Notes: generated by a model from the letters alone, not told the origin. A DNA stretch of 33,903 nt from Acaryochloris sp. IP29b_bin.148 (GCF_028285565.1 NZ_JANQOY010000201.1:1-33903), one strand, 5' to 3'; counted from the first letter of the stretch, positions 1-9,560 are shown. Numbers and translations are program-made.

Positions 1-1
1 G

Positions 2-1480
2 CTGGATACGGAGTTAACATCTCAACAGCAGGAATTTACGGAAACGATTCGTAAAAGTGGGGATAGTCTCCTTACGCTTATTAATGACATTCTGGATTAT
101 TCCAAAATTGAAGCCGGAAAGCTGGATCTAGAAAAACAGGAATTTAATGTCCGGATTTGTGTGGAAGACGCCCTAGAGCTAGTGGCCTCTCGAGTAGGTC
201 CTAAGGAGATTGAGTTGGCGGGGGTGGTTGAACCCGATGTTCCCCAAGCGATTTTGGGAGATGTGACCCGCTTACGCCAGATTCTCGTCAACCTGTTAGG
301 CAATGCCATCAAGTTCACCCAATCTGGGGAAGTTGTGGTTAACGTTTCGGCTCAGCCCTTTGCGGCGGATACTCCTTTGTATGAAATCTGTTTCGCGGTT
401 AGGGATACGGGTATGGGGATTCCTACCGAACGCCAGAATCGCCTATTTAAATCCTTTAGCCAGGTGGACTCTTCGACCACTCGTAAATTTGGGGGTACAG
501 GTTTGGGGCTGGCCATCTGTAAGCGTTTAAGTGAACTGATGGGTGGTCAGATTTGGGTCGAAAGTGAGGAAGGGCAAGGCTCCACCTTTACCTTTACGAT
601 TCGAGCTGACGAGACGGAAGACACAACGGTGTTGGCTCAATCGCTACCCGCTGTCACGTTGAAGGACAAGCGGGTGTTGATTGTGGATGACAATGATACC
701 AATCAGCGGGTTCTCACCTTGCAAACGGAATCTTGGAAGATGAAACCTCAGGTGGCTGCATCTGGCTACGAAGCTTTAGGAATGCTGGAACATGCCGGTC
801 CCTTTGATATCGCAATACTGGATATGCAAATGCCGGAAATGGATGGCCTCACCTTGGCTCAGAAAATTCGCAGTCATCCTCGGGGGACAAACTTCCCAAT
901 GGTAATGTTGACCTCCATTGGTCAGGCTCCTGATTTAGCCCATTACAAGGATCTGTTTTCGGCCTGGCTCAATAAGCCGATCAAGCAATCCCAGCTCTAC
1001 AGCGCCCTGGTCAAATCCTTAACGGGAAATGAAGTCAAAAATCAAACGTCTACTACTCTTCAGCTAGATACAGAGATGGCGGCTCGGCATCCTTTGAAGA
1101 TTTTGTTGGCGGAAGACAACCCCGTCAATCAAAAATTGGCTGTGTTGATTTTATCCAAGATGGGCTATCGCGCCGATGTCGTAGGCAATGGTTTGGAAGT
1201 CCTGCAAGCCCTCAAACGCCAGCCCTATGATGTCATTCTGATGGATGTTCATATGCCCGAGATGGATGGACTGGCGGCAACGACCCATATTTGCCAATCT
1301 TCAGTGCCGGAGGAACGCCCCCGGATTGTGGCGATGACAGCTAATGCCATGCAAGGTGATCGCGAAAAATGTCTGGATGCTGGCATGGATGACTACGTAA
1401 CTAAACCCATCAATATCGATGAACTTGTAGTAGCACTGGAAAATAGCAAGCCTCGAACCAGCATTAGTTCTTCAGCATAA
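2..1480 (+). CDS. Hybrid sensor histidine kinase with two receiver domains (5' end outside window)
   Basis: The reading frame is open from base 2, so the start and any sensor domains lie upstream of the window. The visible part begins in the second helix of the HisKA dimerisation domain (LLTLINDILDYSKIEAGKL); the phosphoaccepting His is upstream and not seen. The HATPase_c domain follows, with N box NLLGNAIKFT, G1 box DTGMGI and G2 box GGTGLGLAICKRL. Two receiver domains then follow. The first has VDDND, acceptor Asp in LDMQMPEMDG (codon at 821-823) and Lys in NKPIK. The second has AEDNPVNQ, Asp in MDVHMPEMDG (1244-1246) and Lys in TKPI. Both keep the Asp and Lys needed for phosphotransfer, so a multistep phosphorelay is expected, but no HPt domain is visible here. 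The ligand or stimulus cannot be told. Confidence 0.95.
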   Translation: MDTELTSQQQEFTETIRKSGDSLLTLINDILDYSKIEAGKLDLEKQEFNVRICVEDALELVASRVGPKEIELAGVVEPDVPQAILGDVTRLRQILVNLLGNAIKFTQSGEVVVNVSAQPFAADTPLYEICFAVRDTGMGIPTERQNRLFKSFSQVDSSTTRKFGGTGLGLAICKRLSELMGGQIWVESEEGQGSTFTFTIRADETEDTTVLAQSLPAVTLKDKRVLIVDDNDTNQRVLTLQTESWKMKPQVAASGYEALGMLEHAGPFDIAILDMQMPEMDGLTLAQKIRSHPRGTNFPMVMLTSIGQAPDLAHYKDLFSAWLNKPIKQSQLYSALVKSLTGNEVKNQTSTTLQLDTEMAARHPLKILLAEDNPVNQKLAVLILSKMGYRADVVGNGLEVLQALKRQPYDVILMDVHMPEMDGLAATTHICQSSVPEERPRIVAMTANAMQGDREKCLDAGMDDYVTKPINIDELVVALENSKPRTSISSSA

Positions 1481-1496
1481 GTATTGACAACTCATT

Positions 1497-1772
1497 ATGA
1501 CTGACAGGTTCGTCCCATTAGCAAAATATGATCGCTCTCGCCTCTCTCTAAAAGAGGCTCAACAGCACTTGAACCAGATGCTGGGGTTATTAGCAACGGC
1601 CACACAAAATACATGTCAACGATGGTATGCTTACCTGCTTGAGAATATTGCGACTAACCTTCTGCCTGTTCGACCCAATCGGCTCGAACCCAGGGTTGTT
1701 AAACGAAGCTCTAAGCCCTTCCCCAGAATGGGACAACTGCGCTCTGTCCTCAAAGCCAAGCTGGCTGTTTGA
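1497..1772 (+). pseudogene. IS4-family transposase, C-terminal remnant
   Basis: This 91-codon frame has the typical end of cyanobacterial IS4-type transposases: a helix (EAQQHLNQMLGLLATAT), then RPNRLEPRVVKRSSKPFPRM and a short basic tail. The DDE catalytic core that should precede it is absent. The frame begins only 17 bases after the stop of the histidine kinase, so the element was cut by deletion or recombination close to that gene. The ATG at 1497 is therefore probably not a real start. The identification rests on recall of the C-terminal motif. The gap to the next gene (1773-2061) shows nothing further that I recognise apart from the likely end of the element. Confidence 0.7.
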
Positions 1773-2061
1773 TTAAGGTTAAGTCAGTGCTATTGATGTC
1801 ACTATTGCCTGAATCGCTTTTTCAGGTTCTGTGCTGGAACCAAAGGTTTCTTAAGGCACAATTTTGTTCTCTGATTTTCAAAATCACTATGTCTTGGCGA
1901 TCTTTATCACATCCTAGGAATAAAAATAGACTGATAATCACCCTATAGCAGCCATGCCCGAGTGAGTTGATTAATGCTCCGCTAGGGCTGCTTGTGATTT
2001 TCAGTAGTTGAGGTACGTTTTGACGATCATCCTCAGCCATCTGCATTTGAGGATTTTTAGA

Positions 2062-2892
2062 ATGAATATTATCAGTCGTAAGCAAGACAAGCGTTTAGGT
2101 CTGCTTAAAAAAAGACGTTCTAGTCAATTGCGTAGTACTTGGCTCCTAGTAACTGTCTTTACCCTGGGGGTTCTGAATACCAGTACCCAGTCTGCCCAGG
2201 CTCAGAATTCTTACGTCGGTGTTTGGCAACCAGGCCGGGGGGCTCAGTGGTGGCGATCTGGCATGACGCTCTCCCAGTTCAAGGCCCAGGATCAGAAATA
2301 CTTTAATCAGGGCCTCCGAATAGCCGATCTAGAGGTGCGCAATGGTAAGTATGCTGCTGTGTGGCGTCCGGGTCGAGGTGCCCAATGGTGGCGCTCTGGC
2401 ATGACGGTGACTCAGTTCAAGGCCCAGGATCAAAAATACTTTAATCAGGGCCTCCGGTTAGTCGATGTAGAAGTGACTAACGGTCGTTATGCCGCAGTAT
2501 GGCGTCCGGGTCGAGGTGCTCAGTGGTGGCGCTCTGGTATGACAGTGACTCAGTTCAAGGCCCAGGATCAAAAATACTTTAATCGAGGTCTCCGGTTAGT
2601 CGATGTAGAAGTGACTAACGACCGTTATACCGCAGTGTGGCGTCCGGGTCGGGGTGCTCAGTGGTGGCGATCTGGTATGACGGTGGCTCAGTTCAAGGCC
2701 CAGGATCGAAAATATTTCAATCAAGGATTACGCTTGATGGATGTTGAGATTCACAATGGCAAGTACACTGCTTTTTGGCGGCCCAAACGCGGTGCTCAGT
2801 GGTGGCGATCTGGATTATCCATTACTCAAGTTAAGGCCAGAGACCAACAATACTTCAACCGAGGACTCAGGCTTGTAGACTTAGAATTCTAA
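2062..2892 (+). CDS. Secreted protein with five BTRD1-like tandem repeats
   Basis: I chose the ATG at 2062 because GAGG at 2049-2052 lies 9 bases upstream; a TTG at 2008 would only add an unlikely leader. The product is 276 residues: a basic N-terminus (RKQDKRLGLLKKRRSSQLR), a hydrophobic stretch (TWLLVTVFTLGVL) and an AQAQN cleavage-like site, consistent with Sec export. After residue 50 almost all of the protein is five 46-residue repeats with the core VWRPGRGAQWWRSGMT, then QFKAQDQKYFNQGLRLVDVEV. The pattern (VW-x-G, GMT, phi-F/Y, GLRLVDVEV) resembles the bacterial tandem repeat domain BTRD1 known from polyglycine hydrolases and secreted bacterial proteins. No catalytic domain is attached. 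Function unknown; a cell-surface or periplasmic binding or structural role is inferred. Confidence 0.85.
   Translation: MNIISRKQDKRLGLLKKRRSSQLRSTWLLVTVFTLGVLNTSTQSAQAQNSYVGVWQPGRGAQWWRSGMTLSQFKAQDQKYFNQGLRIADLEVRNGKYAAVWRPGRGAQWWRSGMTVTQFKAQDQKYFNQGLRLVDVEVTNGRYAAVWRPGRGAQWWRSGMTVTQFKAQDQKYFNRGLRLVDVEVTNDRYTAVWRPGRGAQWWRSGMTVAQFKAQDRKYFNQGLRLMDVEIHNGKYTAFWRPKRGAQWWRSGLSITQVKARDQQYFNRGLRLVDLEF
2212..2889 (+). repeat. Five tandem 138-bp coding repeats
   Basis: Units begin at 2212, 2350, 2488, 2626 and 2764; each unit codes for 46 residues and the last is slightly short. The middle copies are almost identical in DNA (for example TGGCGTCCGGGTCGAGGTGC in units 2 and 3), while the first and last have drifted. 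This implies recent duplication or homogenisation inside the array. Confidence 0.9.
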
Positions 2893-2938
2893 ACTACGAA
2901 AAGCTGAATTAAAATACTTCTAAAAAGTTGTTGAGAAT

Positions 2939-3553
2939 ATGGACAAGGTCTACACAGATTGGGTCACAGTCAAGAATTTAGATACTCAAGATCGCTCCTT
3001 ATTATTCCGCGTTGGAGGGCAGGATCGTGCTGGAGTGGTCGCTAAAGTTACTGGGTTATTGGAAGACCAGCATTTATATGTTGAAGCAATTCAGTTTAAT
3101 CTGATTTTGCCAGAGCAAAACCAATTCGAAATGGAGATTCTCGCTAGAGGAGCCCTGGAAGATCTGACCCACATTCGAAATCGCATCCAAGCCAATCAAT
3201 TTTTGGAGCCTGTCTCTAGTTCCCCAAACACCTATCTCTATTGGCCGCAGGCTCACATGATGCATCTCGCCTTAAACACGCCCGACCAAGAGGGGCTGAT
3301 TGCCAGAATTTCTAATATCGTTAGTACCCCTCGCGATGCCAGCATTCAGTTTAGTGCGGGTAATTTTGTCCATTTAGTCGGCATTACCCATAATTCTGAT
3401 GGTCCCCAGGGAGGCACTGCCTATTTTAGTGTACGGGCCAACATAGCCAGCCAGTCCTTAGAAGTGCAACATCAGATTCAGAACCATCTTTTGGAATGGG
3501 CTAAAGAGAATTGTATTGAAGGAGATATGTGGATCCGCGATCTCAATCCTTGA
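2939..3553 (+). CDS. ACT-domain protein (GcvR/ACR-like, two ACT modules)
   Basis: A 204-residue soluble protein. The first ACT-like module is at about residues 20-90 (LLFRVGGQDRAGVVAKVTGL, then QFNLILPEQNQFEMEILA). The second is at about 105-180 (HMMHLALNTPDQEGLIARIS...). The D-x-x-G-x-x-A/I pattern at the first loop of each module (DRAGVVAKV, DQEGLIARI) is the small-ligand-binding signature of ACT domains. Double-ACT proteins of this size generally sense amino acids or act as regulators, as GcvR does in the glycine cleavage system. Nothing here fixes the ligand. It begins 46 bases after the repeat-protein gene on the same strand and could be co-transcribed, although its only ribosome-site candidate (TTGAGA just before the ATG) is weak. 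Confidence 0.7.
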   Translation: MDKVYTDWVTVKNLDTQDRSLLFRVGGQDRAGVVAKVTGLLEDQHLYVEAIQFNLILPEQNQFEMEILARGALEDLTHIRNRIQANQFLEPVSSSPNTYLYWPQAHMMHLALNTPDQEGLIARISNIVSTPRDASIQFSAGNFVHLVGITHNSDGPQGGTAYFSVRANIASQSLEVQHQIQNHLLEWAKENCIEGDMWIRDLNP

Positions 3554-3683
3554 GCGGTATTGAGTTATGGCCCCATTGACAAAAATACTCAAAACGCTCT
3601 AAACAACTGTGTTTGGAATAGAACAGCTAAGGTGTGCAACACTAAAAACCGAGTGAAAAACTCCACCGTTGAGTTCCCTGCCC

Positions 3684-5855
3684 ATGCTGAATATTGTCCA
3701 AACCCTGTCCCAAGAGCTATCCATTTCCGCTCAGCGCCTTCAAAACGCCTTAGATTTGTTCGCGGAAGGAGCAACCATTCCCTTTGTGGCTCGGTATCGC
3801 AAAGAGCGCACCGGCCAGATGGATGAGACTCAACTCCGGCAGTTGTCGGAGCGGTTTACCTACCTGACTGAGCTAGAAGAGCGCAAAGCTACCATTCTAG
3901 AGTCCATTGCCCAACAACATAAGCTAACAGATGCGCTCAAGGCCAAAATTGAAGCCTGTTTGCTCAAAACAGAACTCGAAGATCTATACCTACCCTATCG
4001 CCCCAAACGCCGGACCAGAGCCACCATTGCCAAAGAAAAAGGCTTAGAACCGTTAGCTCAATGGCTTCAATCTCTCAATCAACCTACCGCAACACTAAAT
4101 CAGGAATTGACCACAGAAGCGGCCCGTTACATCAGTAAAGATGTTGCTACTGCCGAGGATGCATTGCAAGGGGCCTCCGATATTTTGGCAGAAGGGATTG
4201 CCGATCAAGCTGAAATCCGTTTCCACCTGAAAAATCGGTTTTCCCAAGTCGGCGAATTTATCTCCCAAGTGAAATCTAAATACCCGGAAGGCAGCACCAA
4301 GTTTGAAATGTACCGGAGCTACCAAGCCCGTGCCAAGAGCATTCCTGCCCATAACTTGCTAGCCCTCTACCGGGGGGAAGCGGAAGGCATTCTCAAAGTA
4401 GAGCTTGCCATTGATGAAGAGCGGATTTTGGGTGAGATCGAAGAACGGGTGATTCGCTCCAAAATCCGAGCAGTGCGAGACTTTTACCGAGAAGTGGTGA
4501 AGGATGCCTATACTCGCTTGATCAAACCCTCAGTAGTGAAAGAGGTCCGAGCCACCTGCAAAGCGGCAGCCGATCTGGAGTCGATTCAAACCTTTGCCAC
4601 CAATTTACGAGAACTGCTACTCTCCAGTCCGGCAGGCATGAAGCCCACCTTGGGTGTTGATCCCGGGTTTCGGACTGGCTGTAAAGTGGTGGCCTTGGAC
4701 CATACCGGGAAATTTTTGGAATATCAGGCTATTTTTCCCCACCAAGCCGCGGGTCAGCGAGAACAGGCCGCTAAAACGGTGGCTCGCTTAATTCATACCT
4801 ACAATATTGATCTGATTGCCATCGGCAACGGCACAGCAGGTCGAGAAACCGATGCCTTTGTCGCTGAGGTTCTGAAGACGCTAGATCGTCAGCCAATTAA
4901 AGTGATGGTGAATGAATCGGGGGCTTCTATTTATTCGGCCAGTGAGATTGCCATTGCCGAATTTCCTGACTTAGACATTACCGTGCGTGGAGCGATCAGT
5001 ATTGCCCGCCGCCTGCAAGATCCGCTGGCAGAGCTGGTCAAACTCGATCCGAAATCGATTGGGGTGGGCCAGTACCAGCATGATGTAGATCAAAAACTGC
5101 TCAAGCAGAAGTTAGAAGAGACGGTGGAAAGCTGCGTCAACTACGTGGGCGTTGATTTAAATACGGCTTCTAAGGAATTGCTGACCTTTGTGTCGGGGAT
5201 TACGAGTGCGATCGCAAACAATATCATCACCTATCGCAACCAAAATGGGGCCTTCAAAAATCGTAAGCAGCTCCTGAAAGTGGCCAAGCTAGGTCCCAAA
5301 GCCTTTGAGCAAGCCGCTGGATTCTTGCGCATTCGGACGGGCGACAATCCCCTGGACAATACTGCTGTCCATCCCGAAAGTTACGGTGTGGTCAAAACCA
5401 TTAGTGCTGACCTACAGCTTCCGCTGACTCAAATTACAGAGATTCCTGCTCACCTTAAACCTGGTGATCTGAAAACCTATGTGACTGACGCCATTGGTGA
5501 ACCTACCCTGAAGGACATTATGGCGGAACTGGAAAAACCCGGTCGTGATCCACGGGCTGAATTTAAATACGCCACCTTCAAGGAAGGCATCACTGAACTC
5601 ACCGATCTTCAACCGGAGATGGAGCTGGAAGGGATTGTCACCAATGTCACCAACTTTGGTGCCTTTGTGGATGTTGGCGTCCATCAAGACGGCTTAGTCC
5701 ATATTTCTCAAATGGCCGATCAGTTTGTAAAAGACCCCAAGCAAATCGTCAAGGTGGGACAAGTCGTCAAGGTGCGAGTGCTAGAGGTCAATCAAAAGCT
5801 CAAACGCATTGGTCTATCGATGCGTTCAGCCACCTCTGCCAAACCGCGCCGTTAA
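3684..5855 (+). CDS. tex: Tex-family RNA-binding transcription accessory protein
   Basis: I take the ATG at 3684 (MLNIVQTLSQELSI), giving 723 residues; an in-frame TTG at 3669 would add five. The usual Tex order is complete: N-terminal helical region (FVARYRKERTGQMDE, LEDLYLPYRPKRRT), an RNase H-like YqgF domain in the middle (GVDPGFRTGCKVVALD), helix-hairpin-helix region (YVGVDLNTASKELLTFVSGI and GAFKNRKQLLKV) and a C-terminal S1 RNA-binding domain (GIVTNVTNFGAFVDVGVHQD, VKVRVLEVN). Length and motifs are normal for the family. Tex proteins bind nucleic acid and associate with transcribing RNA polymerase; the exact role in cyanobacteria is not settled. It is a single gene with 130 bases before it and 176 bases after. 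Confidence 0.95.
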   Translation: MLNIVQTLSQELSISAQRLQNALDLFAEGATIPFVARYRKERTGQMDETQLRQLSERFTYLTELEERKATILESIAQQHKLTDALKAKIEACLLKTELEDLYLPYRPKRRTRATIAKEKGLEPLAQWLQSLNQPTATLNQELTTEAARYISKDVATAEDALQGASDILAEGIADQAEIRFHLKNRFSQVGEFISQVKSKYPEGSTKFEMYRSYQARAKSIPAHNLLALYRGEAEGILKVELAIDEERILGEIEERVIRSKIRAVRDFYREVVKDAYTRLIKPSVVKEVRATCKAAADLESIQTFATNLRELLLSSPAGMKPTLGVDPGFRTGCKVVALDHTGKFLEYQAIFPHQAAGQREQAAKTVARLIHTYNIDLIAIGNGTAGRETDAFVAEVLKTLDRQPIKVMVNESGASIYSASEIAIAEFPDLDITVRGAISIARRLQDPLAELVKLDPKSIGVGQYQHDVDQKLLKQKLEETVESCVNYVGVDLNTASKELLTFVSGITSAIANNIITYRNQNGAFKNRKQLLKVAKLGPKAFEQAAGFLRIRTGDNPLDNTAVHPESYGVVKTISADLQLPLTQITEIPAHLKPGDLKTYVTDAIGEPTLKDIMAELEKPGRDPRAEFKYATFKEGITELTDLQPEMELEGIVTNVTNFGAFVDVGVHQDGLVHISQMADQFVKDPKQIVKVGQVVKVRVLEVNQKLKRIGLSMRSATSAKPRR

Positions 5856-6031
5856 TCTGAAGGTTGATGTTCAACTCCGATTGTGGGTAGAGAACCCCTT
5901 AATATGAACGTGTAGCGTAAACGATTCCTCTGGAGCCTCACACCAACGTCATTCATTAAGATGCTCCAAGCCGATAGAACACTGCGCCTCTGTGCTCAAG
6001 CAATCATCGTTCTTGAAAATGGATATCTATT

Positions 6032-7510
6032 ATGACGACTCACATCCATCCAAATACAGAACCGCTGGAACGGGACCACCCGCAAACCAAATCAGCTATC
6101 GCCGATCAGCCCTTTAATTGGCTGAAGCAGTGGTACCCGATTAGCCCGCTGAGTTATCTGGATATCGCTTGCCCTACCCCTGTCACGATCCTGGGAAAAA
6201 ACCTGGTTGTTTGGCAATATCAAGGGCAATGGACCGTGATGGATGATGTCTGTCCCCACAAATTGACCCAATTATCCCTGGGCAAGATTCAGGAGGATGG
6301 CCGCCTAGTCTGCCGTCAACATGGTTGGCAATTTGACTGTCGCGGGCAATGTGTAAAGATGCCCATGCTAACCGACTCAGATCCCCAAGCCGCCGCTTAC
6401 CGCAACGTGCGATCGCAGGTGCCCACTTACCCCATTCAGGTGATGCAAGGACTCCTTTGGGTCTGGCTTGATTGCAGTCCAGCCGCCCAGGAAGAATGTC
6501 AGCATAAACAGCCTGCAACCCTAGCCGACCCCAATGAACAATGGACTCAGGCCGAATGGCATCTCAGCGAAGTCCCCGTCGGCTATACCGTTTCGTTAGA
6601 AAGCAGCCTCGACCCGTCTCATGCCCAATTTCTCCATGAAGGGATCTTCGGGTTTTCCCCAGCCACCGCGATGCCGATGCGCGACTTTGAACTGGAGGGT
6701 GAGATCAGTGCTGAAGATGGTTTTATTCTTAGGCATGGAGGCTACAATGCCTTTAATCAAGGCATGCAAGCGACACGAACCTTTCGTCCCCCTTGTGCCA
6801 ACACCACTCAGTACCATTTGCCCACAGGGGGCATCCAGATCTTTCAACTGTATTTTGTCCCCACCACACCGGGCCATTGCCGATATATTGGCAAGTTCGC
6901 GACTGGTGCTCCTCCCCCTGCATCCCGATTCAATTTTGTTCAGTGGGCCAACCGCCAGTTATGGGGATTGCTACCCCAGGACGTGCAGGTGGGATTCCAA
7001 CATTTGGGAGCCTATAAACTCAGTGATCAGGATATTACTGCGATGCATGCCCAAGAGCAGAACGAGGCAACAGACCCCAATCCCCACCGAACATCCTTCT
7101 TCCCGACCCCTGCTGACCAGGGAATTCTCACCCTGAGAACGTGGTTAAAACAATTTGCGGGGGGTGGACCTGCCTCCCATTCCCTTTATTCCGAAGGATC
7201 GGGGACTGCCAGCGATGAACAGCTCTACGATCGCTGGCATCGGCACACCAAACTCTGCCCCAGCTGTCGTCATACGGTTGAGATGTTGGCAAATCTGCAA
7301 AGATTCTGTCAGCGGCTAGCCATTATGGCAACTGTTCTGGGGATAATGCTGATTGTGCTGCCCTTTATGCCTGTGCGAGCGAGCGTGGGATGTCTCTTGA
7401 TCTCAATTCTCAGCCTTTTAGGCTATCAAGGACTGGCCCAATTGCAGCATCGTTTTATCAGCAGCATCCCACAGCAAGGAAGTCCCAAAATAACACTCTA
7501 TACCGACTGA
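6032..7510 (+). CDS. Rieske non-haem iron oxygenase of the pheophorbide a oxygenase family
   Basis: 492 residues. A Rieske [2Fe-2S] site is read as C74-P-H76 and C94-R-Q-H97. The mononuclear iron motif follows as D194-x2-H197-x4-H202 (SSLDPSHAQFLHEG). Near the C-terminus is a CxxC motif (C409-P-S-C412), then two hydrophobic helices (about 428-447 and 450-468). Rieske + PaO-type domain + CxxC + two membrane helices is the architecture shared by pheophorbide a oxygenase, TIC55, PTC52 and chlorophyllide a oxygenase relatives. These oxidise chlorophyll-type tetrapyrroles at membranes using reduced ferredoxin. The substrate of this protein cannot be deduced. The gene stands alone, its end 10 bases from the converging kinase gene. 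Confidence 0.88.
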   Translation: MTTHIHPNTEPLERDHPQTKSAIADQPFNWLKQWYPISPLSYLDIACPTPVTILGKNLVVWQYQGQWTVMDDVCPHKLTQLSLGKIQEDGRLVCRQHGWQFDCRGQCVKMPMLTDSDPQAAAYRNVRSQVPTYPIQVMQGLLWVWLDCSPAAQEECQHKQPATLADPNEQWTQAEWHLSEVPVGYTVSLESSLDPSHAQFLHEGIFGFSPATAMPMRDFELEGEISAEDGFILRHGGYNAFNQGMQATRTFRPPCANTTQYHLPTGGIQIFQLYFVPTTPGHCRYIGKFATGAPPPASRFNFVQWANRQLWGLLPQDVQVGFQHLGAYKLSDQDITAMHAQEQNEATDPNPHRTSFFPTPADQGILTLRTWLKQFAGGGPASHSLYSEGSGTASDEQLYDRWHRHTKLCPSCRHTVEMLANLQRFCQRLAIMATVLGIMLIVLPFMPVRASVGCLLISILSLLGYQGLAQLQHRFISSIPQQGSPKITLYTD

Positions 7511-7520
7511 AAAACCGTGG

Positions 7521-9560
7521 TTATTGTAGTTTTTTTAGCAGGGTGCGTGTGGCCTGATATCGTTGCGTGTCCCCTTGCTGTTGAAATAGATCAGCGGCTA
7601 TTTTGAGATCCTCAATCGCGTCATCAATATCATTCAGTTGGCTTTTAGCGCTTCCCCGGTTGTAATAGCTATCGGCAGGACTATCGCTATTGCCCCAGCC
7701 AGAGTTGATTTGCAGCGCTTGCGTATAGTCTTCAATTGCGGCTCTATAGCGCTTAAGGGAATGCTTGGCTTTACCCCGGGCACTATAGGCAAAGGAGCTT
7801 TGCGGGTCTAAGCGAATGGTTTCCGTACAATCTGCGATCGCACCTTCTGCATCCTTCAGCTTGAGTTTTGCTTCTCCGCGATTGCAATGGGGAAAGGGAC
7901 TATCCGGATCGAGGCGGATGGCTTTCGTAAAGTCTTGAATCGCAGTGCGACTGTCTCCGAGCTTATACTTGGCAACGCCTCGACCGTTATAAGCATTCGC
8001 ATTCTCAGGATTCAGGCGGATCGCTTCCGAATAGTCCTTAATCGCCCCTTGAAAATTATTCAACGCAGCCTTGGTAATCCCTCGCTGAAAATAGGCAGGC
8101 TCATACTGGGGGTTCAGTCGGATCGCTTGACTATAGTCTTCAATCGCGGCCCGGTATTCCCTGAGAGCAGATTTGACGTTGCCGCGATTGACAAAAGCCA
8201 GGGGGAATTGAGGATTCGATTGGATGGCTTGGTTATACGCTTTTATGGCTGATTCATAGTCTTTGAGGGCAAATTTAACATTGCCACGGCCATTAAAGGC
8301 ATAGGCATACTCTGGATTATGCTTGAGCGCTTCGTCATAGTCCGTCAGAGCCGCTGAATATTGTTCTAAAGCGTACTTGGCATTCCCTCGCCCCAAGTAC
8401 GCTTGCGCATTTTCAGAACTCAGGCGGATCGCTTCTGTATAGTCTTCAATCGCAGCTTGATACTCCTGGCGATTGTACTTCGCATCCCCTCGCCGGAGGA
8501 AGGCCGCAGAGGATTCGGGCTGAGGAGAGGCTGGAGGTGTTGAGGCGGTTTGGTAGGTCGAAATCATATAGATTAAGCCCGTTACACTCCCCAGACCCAA
8601 ACATGCGATCGCAGTTCCTACCCACACCCGCCGCGATGAACCCAGCTGACTCAACCAAGAGGACGAACGAGATGGATTTTGATTTAAAGCGTCTAAAACG
8701 GCTTGGGCTGAAGGATAGCGTTGACTGGGGTCAACCTGGAGCAGCTTATCTAGAACCAGTTGCAACTCAGGACTGAGCGGTTGGGAAATATGGGATTGCC
8801 AAGTTTGACTCCAGAGCGGTCCGTGTGATTGGGCTAAGTCAGAGGGGGAAACCCGACTCAACAAATGAAAGCATGTCGCGCCCAGACCATAGAGATCGCT
8901 GACTGGCGTGGCTGGAGTTGCTTGCCCCGGTTGCAGTTGTTCAGGCGGAGTATACCCCACCGAACTTCTGCTCGTTGGGGATTGAAGCGGTTGAGCCTCA
9001 TTTAAAAATTGAGCAATGCCAAAGTCAATCAGCACATATTGCCCCTGCGTATTTTGCAGAATATTTTCCGGTTTAAGATCGCGATGCACCATCCCCTGAT
9101 CGTGAACCACCTGCAAGACGGGCAGCAGGTCTAATAGCAGATGCCGAATCTGCACTTCCTCAAGGACACCTTTTTGGAGTAAGTCGAGTAAGGTTTGACC
9201 GTCTATCCATTGGTGAATCAGATACAAATACTCACCTTCCTGAAAGTAAGCGAGTAAATCCGGAATTTGGGGATGGTGACCTAGGGTTTGCAGCTGCCTC
9301 GCTTCAGTCTGAAAGAGTTGTACGGCCTGGGAATTAGCGCCCAAGGTTTTCAAAGCCAATTGCTTGACAATGCAGTGGGTATCCAGCTGATCGGTATCCA
9401 TGGCCAGATATGTTTTGCCCCACCGTCCAGCTCCCAGCGGTTGCAGAATTTTGTAATGTTTATGTAAGAACGGCACCAGCGGCTTACCACACTGCTGACA
9501 AAACTTGTGGGTGTCTGGATTGAGCGGTTTATGGCACTCAGGATTAAGACAACAGGTCAT
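7521..9560 (-). CDS. Membrane Ser/Thr protein kinase with zinc ribbon and nine TPRs (paralog A)
   Basis: 679 residues. An N-terminal zinc ribbon (C4-x4-C9, C21-x2-C24) precedes the kinase domain (about 36-292). Lys66 (VKQL), HRDLKPEN at 159-166 and DFG at 179-181 are present, so catalysis is expected. The glycine loop is unusual: G43-A-G-R-W-G48, where the third Gly and the aromatic are replaced by Arg and Trp, while the paralog at 10665-12638 keeps GRGGFG. One membrane helix (about 312-333) divides the kinase from nine 34-residue tetratricopeptide repeats (about 353-675), which would lie on the far side of the membrane. TPRs bind protein partners, so an envelope-sensing kinase is inferred. 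Targets unknown. Confidence 0.93.
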   Translation of the reverse strand: MTCCLNPECHKPLNPDTHKFCQQCGKPLVPFLHKHYKILQPLGAGRWGKTYLAMDTDQLDTHCIVKQLALKTLGANSQAVQLFQTEARQLQTLGHHPQIPDLLAYFQEGEYLYLIHQWIDGQTLLDLLQKGVLEEVQIRHLLLDLLPVLQVVHDQGMVHRDLKPENILQNTQGQYVLIDFGIAQFLNEAQPLQSPTSRSSVGYTPPEQLQPGQATPATPVSDLYGLGATCFHLLSRVSPSDLAQSHGPLWSQTWQSHISQPLSPELQLVLDKLLQVDPSQRYPSAQAVLDALNQNPSRSSSWLSQLGSSRRVWVGTAIACLGLGSVTGLIYMISTYQTASTPPASPQPESSAAFLRRGDAKYNRQEYQAAIEDYTEAIRLSSENAQAYLGRGNAKYALEQYSAALTDYDEALKHNPEYAYAFNGRGNVKFALKDYESAIKAYNQAIQSNPQFPLAFVNRGNVKSALREYRAAIEDYSQAIRLNPQYEPAYFQRGITKAALNNFQGAIKDYSEAIRLNPENANAYNGRGVAKYKLGDSRTAIQDFTKAIRLDPDSPFPHCNRGEAKLKLKDAEGAIADCTETIRLDPQSSFAYSARGKAKHSLKRYRAAIEDYTQALQINSGWGNSDSPADSYYNRGSAKSQLNDIDDAIEDLKIAADLFQQQGDTQRYQATRTLLKKLQ

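Noticed and set aside
2212-2889. CRISPR-like array
   Set aside because: The period is 138 bp with no spacers, and the repeats are in frame and coding throughout.
4095-4352. Minus-strand ORFs inside tex, der, speA and the Rieske gene
   Set aside because: They overlap strongly supported genes and have no recognisable motifs.
7560-8480. Short-period DNA repeats in the kinase genes (also 10700-11540)
   Set aside because: The roughly 102-bp period is explained by 34-residue TPR units.
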